From assembly GCA_023846275.1 (NCBI GenBank), contig CM043865.1, positions 33,308,412-33,372,411 of the forward strand: 64,000 nucleotides of DNA, written 5' to 3'. The DNA comes from Vanilla planifolia (Eukaryota; Streptophyta; Magnoliopsida; Asparagales; Orchidaceae). The notes beneath the pieces were generated by a model, which was given only the letters and a program-made list of their open reading frames with translations, did no database searches and was not told where the DNA came from. Numbering within the stretch: position 1 is the stretch's first letter; each line of letters begins with the position of its first letter. The translations under genes were made by a program, and so were the position numbers. Below, one piece after another: positions 22,841 to 34,470 of the stretch.

Positions 22841-23932
22841 CAACACCACTAAAATCTTTATCAAATGTAAGTGCATAAATTCAACTAAATATTTTGGAAA
22901 GGAAGATCTCAATATAGAATTCAAACCATTTGGTTTGTCGTGATTTTTAACTAAATAAAACAAAAAACCAAAAACAAATATTATTCGAAGGGATATAATA
23001 AAAAGGTATTATTAAAATATTTTTAATTTTTCTATAGCAATTGCTTTATTTGAATGAATTACAAAACTTACCATGAAGTGACGATTCTTTGAAAAGATCA
23101 CACAAAAATTGTTTGGTACGATATAGTGCACAAAGTATACCAGCTCCTATTGTATTATTTGTCACAAGGATAGTACTCATTTTGATATTTTTTAAGAGGT
23201 TAATCAAAAGAGATAAAAAAAAATACATTATAAAAAAAAGAATCAACCCATCGCAAATAACTTGTTGATTTACTAAACCACCTTTTTATTGATTAAAGCT
23301 AATTATTGGAAGAATATTCTAAAAAATCTTTCAATCTTTTGAGTGGGTTTAGGATAAAGAAATCATTCATATGATAATCAAGTTTAAAAGCTTAGATCTA
23401 TTGGAACTATATAATTCGAGTCAAATCTTGTATATCTTATGCCAAGAAATTACTTTCATAGGTGATAGAATTAACACCACACATGAGCAAGAAAAAAATA
23501 TGATGAAATTGAAAAAAAAAAGTATTAAAATTACCAAGTTTTATTCCATAATCAAATTAACATGCTAAATTATTTTATTTAAATATTATAATAAATAATG
23601 TTTTTCAAATCTTTATATTTTAACCTCGAAATTAATTAACCTATTTTCTAACAAAGCCCAAACCACGGGTATCAATACCAAGTTCGATTGTAGTTCACAT
23701 GTGACAAGTTCGAATGATCAATACTAATCTTAAGGGTTAACATAAAATAATAAAATCTGGGCTTTGAATAGCTAAGATGACCTCGCGGACACAATGTTGA
23801 CCGTTTCACGTCACAAAAAATTGAAAAACCTAAATAGTCCTAAACACCACCCGCCGCCATTTGGCAGCTTCCGTCGCTGCCGTCGGGCACGCGGTCTGGT
23901 GCTCCGCGTTTTAGAAAAAAATATTAAGGTAA
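22841..23932 (+). repeat. Segmental duplicate of the GLP3 upstream region (copy D1, no gene behind)
   Basis: D1 aligns in the same order and orientation with 25479-26531. Shared runs include TAAAATCTTTAT, GATTCTTTGAAAAGATCA, AAATATTATAATAAATAA, TTGAAAAACC and an identical 52-bp GC-rich block at 23856-23907. Similarity stops at about 23932, just where the GLP3 core promoter begins in the other copy. No germin coding remnant was found in 23.94-24.54 kb, so this is an orphan promoter-region copy. Short open frames within it are not supported as genes. Confidence 0.75.
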
Positions 23933-24539
23933 ATGAGTGCTTCTCAGGCATGCTTAGGCTTGGTTAGTCGGAGTGCTTTACTCTTGAGCCATACTTGGAG
24001 CTGTAGCTTAAGATATTTTTATTCTTTTTTAATTATGAAAATTTAACAAAATTATTTTTGTTAGATTTTATTTTTTTAATTTAACCAAAAGTTAATAATT
24101 AACTTAAGTATGATGATTGAGAGAGTTAGATAGGGTTGGATAAATGAGCGAAAATAAAATCTTAGAAGTTTCTTAAATCAAGAAAAAAGATTAAATAATA
24201 AAAATGCTTAATTTGGATTTAAAAGTGATATGAATGAAGTGATGTGTCTTATAATTAATAATAAAAAAACTAAAATTTTATTTTAATAGCAAAAAAATAT
24301 TTAAAGTTGATGTGTATGCTTTCAATTCTTAAAACTTATTCAATATTTTTAGGCGTTTTGACGACTATTAATTTACCATCTTTAAAAGTAGATAGCTTAT
24401 TCGTCACAATTAAACTTGATTCATCTTAAACAAGCCTATTAGAATAAAATATTAAATATTTTTAGCTTAACTCATCATACACTTGGTGATTAACAAGCTT
24501 TCTTTAGATCTTAACAGAAAAATATTACATTTTTATGAC
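23933..24539. other. Intergenic stretch after D1
   Basis: I looked here for a germin remnant matching GLP3 and found none. AT-rich, no gene. Confidence 0.5.
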
Positions 24540-25330
24540 TCCAAAATCAACATCAACAATTATTAAAGAGTGTTGTAAGCTTCGTTGGGTTACTGGAAGT
24601 CTACGTGGTGTATGTTTTAGCTTAGCTAGCTAAGATGAGAGTAGCCTAAGATGTTATCATTTTTGCCATTACATGAACAATCAGGGTTTGTGGTCTCTAG
24701 CTTAAGATGGACACTCTTTTGGCATTATGTAAATGCATTTTAAACTTTTTTGGGTTGTTTCTAATATCATGATGGATTTCTTTATCTTTCTTCTTCATTT
24801 TTTTATGATTTTATTATACATGTTTGTAAGGCCGAATAATAAGAGCTGAATATTTTTCCCAAATGATGATTTTTGGCAAATTTCTTTGAGTTGGAGGAAT
24901 GTCTATTCTAACCAAATATTTTGGTGATTCTTAATGAGAAACATATTTTGCTTTATTTAGTACTTAACATAAGTCATATGTGACATGTCTGACTTTTGAA
25001 AAATAATCCCTACACAAATTGTTTGTAATATCATATGCAATTAAGAGACTATGCCTTAAAGCATAATAATAATAATAACATCCTTGTTGTCTAATTGACT
25101 ATGTGACAAATTCAAAATTTGAAATTTGAGTGTGTTTCTATTATTAAGAAACAGGTTTTATATCGTGGATCAACTAGGAAATTAAATTTATAAGAATTTT
25201 ACATTACATTGGAAACAAAAATAGCCAATCCAACATATCTATGCTATGATACACTTAGATCTAAGCAAAACAATAATATGAAAAATCATATTTCTTTCCC
25301 CATTATTTGGGATGTGATCAAAATTTCTCA
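24540..25330 (-). repeat. Dispersed repeat S, copy 2 (inverted, uninterrupted)
   Basis: This is the uninterrupted counterpart of repeat S at 6640-7060 plus 10059-10320, in opposite orientation. Its continuity across the point corresponding to 7060/10059 shows that the 7061-10053 LTR is a later insertion. Family unknown; no coding frame. Confidence 0.55.
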
Positions 25331-26384
25331 ATTTAAGTAACCAGCATGAACTAAAAATTACATATCATACATTAATTATAAAAAAATATAACTTGCATAA
25401 ACATTTTCACACAACTCATCAATTTCTTATGCAAATGAAATTTACATCTAAATTTTCTATTGTGCATCCTTAACGCTAGCACAACTTAAAATCTTTATAT
25501 AATTGAAGGGCATATATCCAACTAATCTATTTGGAGAAGGATGATCTCAACATAGAATTCACAAGCATTTAGTTTGTCATAGCTTTGAACCCAAAAACAA
25601 TCTAAAAGATTTGTTTGCTAGGATATGAAAAAGAAGGTATTGCTAAAATGTTTTTAATTTTTTTACAATAATTACTAGATTTGAATGAATCATAAAGCTA
25701 ACTACAAAGTGGTGATTCTTTGAAAAGATCAAGCAAAAATTGCTTGGCAAGGCATAATATACAAAATGCCAATATTTGTTGTTCTATTAATCACAAGCCT
25801 AAAATCCTTCGTGATTGTTTTCCATAAAAGAGAGGCTTTTGTCACAATTAAAAGAGACAAAAAAACACATTATATATAAACCACTTGTTCATTACAATAA
25901 CTTTTTGATTTACCAAACCACCCTTTTATTTATTATAGCTAATTATTGGGTGAGCATTATGTAAGAATTAGAAATAATTCAAGTCTGGGTTTTGCAAATT
26001 TTATGTCTAAAAATTGTTTTTATAGGTGATAGGATTAACACCTTACATGAGAAAAGAGAAATCTAATAAATTAAAAATATCAAGTTTTATTCAATTATGA
26101 AATTAATATACTAAATTATTTTATTTAAATATTATAATAAATAAAATTTCTTTTCCTCAAATCTTTATATTTTAACGTCTAAATCAATTAACTTATTTTC
26201 TAAGAATAATATTATTCACAAATTTTATTAACACTTAAACAACCCAATTTATACGACTGTAACAAACCCTAACATTGGGTTTAACATCAAATCTGATTGT
26301 AACTTACATGTGACAAATTAGAGTGATTAACACTAATCCTAAGGGTGAGGATAACATAAGAAAATCTGTCACTGAACACGTTGC

Positions 26385-26400
26385 GGTCAAAATTTTGACC
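26385..26400. promoter_or_regulatory. Palindromic pair of W-boxes upstream of GLP3
   Basis: GGTCAAAATTTTGACC is a perfect 16-bp palindrome made of two inverted TTGACC W-boxes, the site class bound by WRKY factors. It lies about 265 bp upstream of the GLP3 ATG. The D1 copy keeps only one half (TTGACC near 23797). A role in stress induction of GLP3 is inference from the family. Confidence 0.5.
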
Positions 26401-26454
26401 ATGTCATCATAAACTTTTGAAAAACCATAAAACATTATCCCCGGAGCCACCGCT

Positions 26455-26506
26455 GCCATTTGGCAGCTTCCGTCGCTGCCGTCGGGCACGCGGTCTGGTG
26501 CTCCGC
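26455..26506. promoter_or_regulatory. 52-bp GC-rich core identical to 23856-23907
   Basis: The core begins GCCATTTGGCAGCTTCCGTC and ends GGTCTGGTGCTCCGC. It is identical in D1 and D2 while the flanks have clearly diverged, and it is strongly GC-rich in AT-rich DNA. It sits about 160 bp upstream of the GLP3 ATG and 70 bp upstream of the TATA box. Function unknown. Confidence 0.5.
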
Positions 26507-26574
26507 CTTTAGAAAAAAATATTAAGGTAAATAAATGAAATCATTAAAAGATAAAACCACACCATCGGTTCTCC

Positions 26575-26584
26575 CTATAAATAG
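26575..26584 (+). promoter_or_regulatory. TATA box of GLP3
   Basis: CTATAAATAG is a near-consensus plant TATA box, 80 bp upstream of the ATG at 26664. Confidence 0.8.
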
Positions 26585-26663
26585 ACATCACACATTCGTT
26601 TGATTGCATCACAAACCCAATTCAGAATCGCAGCTAAACTTCCCACTTTCAGAAGCAGAATCC

Positions 26664-27406
26664 ATGGCCTTCCACCTCCCTTTTGCCCTCATCCTTGCCT
26701 TCGCCGCCATCTCCCACATAACGGCCACCGATCCCAACCAGCTTCAAGACTTCTGCGTCTCAGACAATTCATCAAACCGTAAGCGTGCACTTCTCACTCT
26801 CTTATTTAAAACCTTCGCTGAAACTTAACATTATAACATTTGGTTGTTCCCGCAGTTTTCATCAACGGGTTGGTCTGCAAGAATTCGAAGCAGGTCACCG
26901 AGAACGACTTCTTCTTCCAAGGCATCAATGTCCCCGGAAACACCTCGAACCGGATAGGGTCGAAGGTGACAGCTGTGAACGCCGGGAACCTCCCTGGGCT
27001 GAACACCCTCGGCATCTCCCTTGCTCGAATCGACTTCGCCCCCAACGGTGGCCTCAACCCGCCCCACACCCACCCGAGGGCCACGGAGGTTTTGTTTGTT
27101 TTGGAAGGCACCTTAGCCGTTGGTTTCGTCACGTCAAATCCGGAGAATAGGCTCTTCGCCAAGATGTTGAATGCGGGGGACGTCTTCGTCTTCCCGCAGG
27201 GGCTCATTCATTTCCAGTGGAACACGGGGAATCAGAAAGCAGTCGCGTTCGCCGGGCTCAGCAGCCACAACCCGGGGGTGATCACCGTCGCAAACTCGCT
27301 GTTTGGATCCAACACGTCCGTCTCCGACGAGGTGTTGGCAAAGGCATTTCAGCTCGACAAGAGCATCGTCGACCAGCTTCAGGCCAAGTTTTGGGTGAAC
27401 AATTAA
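26664..27406 (+). CDS. Germin-like protein 3 (GLP3), two exons
   Basis: Secreted manganese-binding cupin of the germin-like family. Exons are 26664-26778 and 26856-27406, with a 77-bp GT-AG intron in the same phase as in GLP1 and GLP2. The 221-residue product has a signal peptide ([20 protein letters not shown]), cysteines 31 and 46, and metal ligands H109, H111, E116 and H157 (HTHPRATE and [13 protein letters not shown]). It carries two glycosylation sequons, NSS at Asn35 and an NTS in VPGNTSNR. It ends in KFWVNN. The signal peptide is one residue longer and the C-terminus one shorter than in the other two. It is clearly more distant than the GLP1/GLP2 pair, but the frame is intact. It is strongly GC-rich compared with its surroundings. 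Likely apoplastic and defence-linked; activity not assignable. Confidence 0.94.
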
Positions 27407-27473
27407 GCTGCTCATGGAATTGTTTTTATGCTCCTCGAATGTTTTGTCTGTTTGTGGTGTGGTTTGGTCGATT

Positions 27474-27564
27474 AATAATACATTTTAAATATTATGTACG
27501 TTCATTTTTCATTGGCTGTGTTTGATAATACTTTTCAAAAAGTATTCTTTTTATTTCGAATAAA
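27474..27564 (+). terminator. Polyadenylation signal candidates of GLP3
   Basis: AATAAT at 27474-27479 and a canonical AATAAA at 27559-27564 lie 68 and 153 bp after the stop codon. Confidence 0.35.
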
Positions 27565-28089
27565 AATATCCCAAAATTACAGCAAACATTTGTTCACCGA
27601 TTTTTCTTTTTTGTTCATATAGAATATATGTTTGAAAATATTTTTTAAGTTTATTAAATATAATGTCATGTGGTCGAACATGAATATTAGATCACTTATG
27701 ATCTCACTAAGTTGGCCTCTAAGGATGTCCACGAGAGTTTGAATTAAACTTCATCAAATTTTTATTAATTTGAAATTTCATTAATTTTTATTGTTATTCA
27801 AGTTAAAGATAACAAACAAATATGGAAAAATAAGTACAAATAAATAAGAAGTACAAACAATTTTTATATAGTTCTCTTACAAACACATATATTACCAAAC
27901 ACTCACTACATTCTAAAAATGTTGCAAACATTTATTTGCTCATGTATGCAAAGAAGCCCTTACAATGTAATTCAATACCAAACTTTGAAACTGATTACAT
28001 AATTCAAACTAACGTAATGTCCTAATGAGGCACTAAAATCTTCACAAAAAATTTTTTAGTGTTAAGCCACTTTATGATGCAGAACTTTG
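27565..28089. other. Intergenic stretch after GLP3
   Basis: AT-rich, no gene recognised. Confidence 0.5.
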
Positions 28090-28820
28090 CTAAATCAATC
28101 CCAATTATCAATTCAAGAAGTAGTCATACAACAAGTATCAATAAAAGGTCACTAAAAATCATATCCTAGGGACTTTAATGACTAAGGCCAAATTCTTACA
28201 ACGAGCTGCTTGACGTTAAGCCCACGATGCCAAACAGCTCATGACATAAACACTCAAGATTTAGTAAATAAAATAAAAAAACTAATATTCAAATTATTGG
28301 AGTTGAAAATACTTAGGTCACAATTATCTTTAGTTGACCAGTCATGGAGTTTACCTCAAACTCTAATACACTTAGTAAATAGACTATCATCAAAGAGAAC
28401 CCTAGAGTTACTAATAATGCTAGTAACATATACTCCATTGTCATTGGCTTGTGCATTTAAACCACAATGGTAGTCACTTCCTAATAAATACTAATAACAC
28501 ATCCTGTATACAAGTGTAGTTAATCTATCAAGATAAAAACGATTCCCATGACCCGGGGCAAACAAGGGCATGCTCATCACACAACAATAAAAGGGCCTCC
28601 AATAATCCAATTTAAGAAGAGGTTAATTCCTTGAGAAAAGTTCTTAGTTATATTTATTTTATTTTTTTCTCATCTCTCAAAATTATCCTTAACTTATGAG
28701 GATCAAACCCTAATCTATTCATAACATCATGATCTCTTTCTATCTCTCTAAATTCTCTATTAAAAGTATGGCTTTGTTTAATATTCTTGGATTTAGTTTT
28801 CTTAACAATATTATCTCACT
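28090..28820 (+). repeat. Dispersed repeat R, copy 1 (uninterrupted)
   Basis: The left part (28090-28195) matches 36150-36242 and the right part (28340-28820) matches about 40120-40570, for example GCATTTAAACCACA, GGTTAATTCCTTGAG against GGTCAATCCCTTAAG, and TTTTCTTAACAATA. The two halves of the other copy are separated by the nested LTRs. Open frames at 28210-28473 and 28729-28944 are within or next to this repeat and lack domains. The family is not recognised. Confidence 0.6.
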
Positions 28821-29852
28821 TTCTGAATTCTCCTTTCGAAATTCAAGTAAACAACTCTTTTTTGTATCAAAACATGGAACGCCTATGTTTTTTTTAGAGA
28901 ATTTCAAACCATTGTCTCCTTACATGTCATTTCTAGGCTTATAAAAGGCAAGGAATGCTTCATGTTTTTCTAGAATGTAACCTTTGAATGATTTTGAAAA
29001 CTATGTCCCAAATCCATTTGTTTTTTCGTACAACCAAAAAGATCTATGATTGCTTCCTTGATTTGAAGTAGAGTTTGTTTAGGTTACTTCAAGGCTTCCT
29101 CCAACAGTTTAAGGATGCTATTAAGGAAGTAGACAAAGAAGACTAACACCTTAATCTAGTAGTACTCAACAGGTCACTCTAGCCAAAAACTTTCAAAAAC
29201 ATCTAGTTAAGTACACTTTATAATCCATGCAAGAAATTTCAATAGTGCTACCTATTTCACTAATAGGGAATTTTCTTTTGTCCTTATTGTGAAGTGCAAT
29301 GGAAGGAATCTTTGTCTTTTGAACCCATCAAGATTTAGCACCCTTTTTAGTCCCTTTTTAGTCCCGAGTATCACATTTTATCACTACTAAATCACACAAA
29401 GGTTGTGAAAAATCTAATCTTACTCTTAACTTATTCTTTCACATTTTTCCTATTGAATGAAGGTCTTAAGAATATTAACCTTACTTCGTTATCTCCACCT
29501 TAATGGTATCTCCTACATTAGGAGACCCAGAGAGATCAATTCCTCTTAAAATTAATCAACTTCTATCCCTTCTTGTCAATGTTATTTCCTCTACCTAAAG
29601 ATTAAGAAAGGTTATATCTCAACTTAGCTAAATTCTTCTGACCTCATGATTATGAGCATTCAGGATATTAGTAGTAAAACCAATTTAATGTATTTAAATA
29701 TTTATGTGGAAAATCTTAATGACTCTTTCATTGTTGAGGCCACAAATAAGGCATTTTGTCTACTAAGAAAGGATATTCAACAATCTAAGTTTATTCAACC
29801 ACTAGCAAGACAAATAAACAAATAAAAAATTTCCTTAATTTAAGAGAATAGC
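28821..29852. other. Intergenic stretch, unknown repeat-like DNA
   Basis: No gene or clear element boundary seen. It may continue repeat R or another old retroelement, without proof. Confidence 0.4.
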
Positions 29853-30605
29853 TGACATAGGAGCATCTAACAGTAGCTCACAAACACACATCCACTAGCA
29901 TTGCACCAGTTTTATAGGTCCATCAAAAAAAAATGTTGTTGAAAATTACTTTTAAAAATATTTAAAATTGAATTTCTTTTTATTGATTTACCACCTATCA
30001 TTGTCAACCATCATCTATCACAATCACCATCATCATAAGCAGCTACTGCCACATCCTGAAATGACCCAAGTGCCTACATGACTCTGTAGACTAGGCAACG
30101 CTATTTAACTCGTGTTGACCCATAATAATCGGCCATTCCAGTCAACTTGTTCTATTTTGTCAGACCTGTGCCTACCCGAAACCAAGATCGAATGAGCTGA
30201 GATCTTCACCCAAGTTGCACTTATTACATCAAGTCATTTTGTCACGCGTCGTTTCATTGGCCACATTTATCATCACTCGAGACACATAATTTGTTTGGGA
30301 ATTACTTAATTTAATTAATTTTAGAACTTTTAAGTTAATTTTTATTCATAATGTTTCTTTTATTTTTATGTTTAATTTTGGAATTCTAAAATATCTTTTA
30401 AAATTCCAAAAAATGTAATTGATATTTTTAAAATATATTTTTATATTTTTTAAGTTAGCTAATTATTATTGTATCATTGATATTTTTATAAACAGGAATG
30501 CTCATCAGGTTGTAGAAAAATTATGAAATAAAAAATTATTTTATTTGTGTGATTCTACCTTTTATGAACAAAGTGTGTGTACCAAACCCTAATTAAAGAT
30601 ATTCC
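29853..30605 (+). repeat. Left LTR of the old gypsy element
   Basis: Paired with 33792-34470. The best conserved portion (about 30290-30440) is roughly 85% identical by eye to its partner; the first 400 bp are less so. The exact right end is uncertain by some tens of bases. Confidence 0.65.
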
Positions 30606-33600
30606 AACTTCCATTATGAAAGACATAGATTGAAAGTGAGTGACCTTCCATCGGGAGAGCCGACAACTAAATCCCTTATTAGAGAGAATGATTGAAAGTA
30701 AGAGACCCTCCATTGTAAGAACCAATAACAACACAAATTTTTGCTTCTACCAATATCCTAAATTTTCTTACTAACCCAAATCGCTACCACACTGTCATTT
30801 TTTATCTTTATTACTCCAAATACTAATGTCTACGAAACTACAAAACATCATCACTATAAAGGTGCACATCTTTCAACAATTTTTATTTTTTAGATAATAA
30901 TATAAAATTAGAGTTATTTTTTTTATTAAAATACTCCAGATAGAGTTTTGTCTTAAATTTATTATTTTATATATGTGAAATTAAATGTGTTAAAAATTAT
31001 TTTATAATATTTTATACTTAATATTTAAGGTGTAGCTACCTACTCAACTTAATAATCCATACTACAAAATTAGAATAATAATATTTGAATAGTTTTAAAA
31101 TACCAAAAATATCACTTAACCCTAATTATTTTATAGTATCTTTTCATATTTTTTAATAATCTATTTAGCATCTCTAATATTGTAAGTTCTAATTTAGACT
31201 TTAGTATAAATCTAAATCTATCCTATATCAACTTTGATATAAAAGGTTATGGTTTTCTACTAAACAAATTCTCATTTTAATATATCCAACTTTGGTATTA
31301 GAGATTATAGTTTTTTCTTAAACTATTTTTGTTTAGTTTTTTTAACTTTATTATTAGAATATATGATTTTTTATTTTACATCAATTTTGGTATTAGATAA
31401 TATTATTTTTTATTATTAAAATAAAATAAACTTTGCTTAGTTTATCCACTAAAAAACTCTTAACTAGTCTAAGATAAACTGTCTTAGGAGGTGATACAAA
31501 AATAGTTATATGACTCACTATCATCTTTCTTCGAATCTATTTGATTCTATCTAGGAAGTGATTTGGTAAAAATGGGACTCTAATCACTCATCATTTTTTT
31601 GGAAGTGCACCATAGCTCACTTTGTTGATCTATAGATATGATTGTTTTGCTTTCATAATTTTTTTTATAAAAAAAGATTTTCCATGTTATTTTTCTTGTT
31701 ATCTTTTTATGTGACAAATCTTTGAATGATCACAAGATTTAGTATACCTTATCAAATAACAAATCAAAGTCAAGAATTAGCTTGAAACCAAAGACAAAAT
31801 TTAAACCAAGATCGTATACTAGAAATATCTTAATCAATAATCCAACTCACCTAAATTGTAGAACAAATTCTCCTAAACTAATATTGTGAACCAAATTTTA
31901 GAAGAGAAAAGGATAATAAGAAAAGAAGTGTCACACCTAATGATTTAAAAGAAAAAATACCTTAAAAGGCGTAGACACCATAGAAGACATGTTGATTCTT
32001 TCAATGAGTCCAATTAAGATATCCATAAGAGAAATCATAACTATAATAAAAATGAACCTTTAGATGAGTCAAACCAAAATGATGATCTAGAATGTCTAGT
32101 GAGGAGAAAAGGCCTAAAAGTATCGAGATATAAAGCAGATCCCTACTGTGAAACTAGATGCACCAATTTTTTATAGTAGATATGATCTTAAAGAGTTTAA
32201 TTTAAAAACTAGTATAGATGATTAATTTGATTGATATCAAATAAGTGATTAAAAAATATCAATTTATTAAGACTAACTCACTGGTATTATCCATAGGTTT
32301 CTTAGAAACGCAAAATGACAATATGCTATAATGATGAAGCGATACCTCAAACTTAGAGAAACCTTAAGGATATGTGATACAATAAGTTTGTTCCAATAAC
32401 TTATAATGACAAAATATTAAATAAATGGTAAAAGTCTTCATAATGTCGTAGATCTACTAAGAAGTATAACAACAAATTTGAGGATTATAAACTTAAATGT
32501 AACATCGATGAACCTAAGAAAATAGTACTTTTTTAGTTTATGACAGATTTAAAGGAATACATATAGGCAAAACTTAACTTGATAAATTTTACTACCATAG
32601 AGAAAATGTAACTACAATCTGTCTAAAAAGATTTATGACTATTAACCTAAAAAGTATTAATGAACAAAAAAGTTAGAATAAGAAGAAAACATAATGACTA
32701 ATGAGAAAATTGAGTAAAAATTAAAAAATATGAAACATTTCAAAATTAGGTGTGCCCTTACAATCCCATAATTACAAGACTACTAAAAGCATACCAATAT
32801 CTTCAACACCAACATAAAAATTAAAAAATAATCATATAAAATGATCATAGATAATAATAGTTACATTACTATAATACCTCTTAAAGCTGTTAAGTAAATA
32901 GAAGTTTTTATTCAAATATTCAAACCCTTATTTTGTGTCATGGATAGATAAAACCTTTATACCTATTAAGCAATATTATTATGTACTTTTAAAATTAGGT
33001 AAGCATAGTGATGAGATCATCCCAAGTTAGGAAGGCTCATGATTAAAGAGACTTAGTTTGATTTCTTATAATTAAAGAGTTAATCATCACCTTACTAGAT
33101 CCATCATCTATTATACAAGCTTATGATAATAAGCTAACGTCTCATATTGATCCTATTTTCTTACCAGTGAATTTTTAGACTTCTGTTATTACTTTATCCT
33201 TTACTTCTCATAAAAAATATCTAAAAAAATTAATCCATGTAACAAAAGATACAAAAAATTAGTAAATACTCAAAAAAATGTTAGAAAAAATTATAAAAGA
33301 GATTATATTATAATTAGAGTTAGGTCATAATAATTTCTTCTCAAAGCTTACAAGAAATTATAAGTTTGTGAAGCTAAAATTTTTAGGAATATTCAATAAC
33401 TGAGAGCTAATGTATATGTGTTGAATTTACTAGAAGAGTATGAGATTAATATAACTTTTAATATTAAAGATTTAGTCCCTTACAAGACATCATGTCTAAA
33501 ACCTAGTAAGCTATATGAGCCTAATTCTCTTATGATGAGTGAACTTATTCTTACCACTACATTTGACTTGAGAATAAGGACAATATGAAGGAAATTTCAG

Positions 33601-33791
33601 ATCACGAGATAAGTCTAACCAACGATTGCAAACCTAAAAAAATTTTAATTTGTTGAAGAGCAAACTTCTGATCAAGAACTCCTAGTTTACCTATGATGAC
33701 CAATGCCATATACGTCACACATGTTAAAACACTATTTTTCTTATCACCTTAATACCATCATGCCAAGCTTTTTCTCACCTAGGGAGGATAA

Positions 33792-34470
33792 CGTAAGAGC
33801 AACATTAGCTCACAAACACACATCCCTTGTCATTGCACTAGTTCTACAAGTCTATCGATACAAAATATGGTTGAAAATATCTTTAAAAATTCTAAAAAAA
33901 ATGAATGTTTTATTGATTTTTTCTCACCCCACCATTTGTTATAATATGTCGTCATCACCACTATCGTTAGTAGGCACTACAACCATCAGAACTAACCCGC
34001 ATGCTCATGTGACCCAATTGACCTGGGAACACTATTTGAGCCACACAAACTGTTACCCATGATGAATCGCGATGACCCATGCCAACAAGTCAGTCTCACC
34101 GACCCATTCTTTTTCACCCGATCAATGCCTATCTAAAACCTAGACCATATGTATCGAGACCTCCACTTGTGCAGCATCAATCATGCCTAGACATTTCAAT
34201 GACTACTATTACCACTGTGCAAAATACATATTTTGTTTGAGAACTACTTAATTTAATTAATTTTAGAGTTTTTTAAGTTAATTTTTAATCAAAATATTTC
34301 TTTTATAATTTATGTTTAATTTTAGAATTCTAAAATGCCTTTTAGAATTTCAAAATATGTCATTTGATATTTTTAAAATATTCTTTTGTATTTCTAGAGT
34401 AACCAATTATTATTGTACGCATAAGGTCTTCATAAATAAGTGATGTACCCAATCCTAGTTGAAGAGATTC
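33792..34470 (+). repeat. Right LTR of the old gypsy element
   Basis: It starts right after the purine tract at 33781-33791 and pairs with 29853-30605. The open frame at 33703-34062 spans the LTR boundary and is not a gene. Confidence 0.65.

Larger units (their letters stand above)
25479..26531 (+). repeat. Segmental duplicate upstream of GLP3 (copy D2)
   Basis: D2 pairs with D1 at 22841-23932 and runs up to about 45 bp before the GLP3 TATA box. It holds the same 52-bp GC-rich core (26455-26506) and a palindromic W-box pair. A minus-strand open frame at 26304-26489 is a by-product of the GC-rich core. Confidence 0.75.
29853..34470 (+). mobile_element. Old broken Ty3/gypsy element with two LTRs
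   Basis: Two direct repeats of about 700-750 bp, 29853-30605 and 33792-34470, flank an internal region of 3.2 kb. Both start near a TAGCTCACAAACACACATCC-like run and share TACTTAATTTAATTAATTTTAG and GATATTTTTAAAATAT. A purine tract (AGGGAGGATAA) directly precedes the right LTR, as expected for a polypurine tract. Internally, a gypsy gag-like stretch (KFVP.TYND, about 32.37-32.63 kb) and the integrase C-terminal motif TFNIKDLVPYK (about 33.42-33.49 kb) are seen on the plus strand. The element is much shorter than a whole one, is broken many times, and its LTRs have diverged considerably, so it is an old fossil. Confidence 0.75.

Noticed and set aside
23933-24539. Possible germin pseudogene after D1
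   Set aside because: No segment resembling the signal peptide, germin boxes or intron of GLP3 could be found.
26262-26285. TGTAACAAACCC as a possible LTR start upstream of GLP3
   Set aside because: No matching right end or target duplication was found, and the segment is part of the D1/D2 duplication.
33703-34062. 119-residue frame
   Set aside because: It crosses the boundary between the interior and the right LTR of the old gypsy element.
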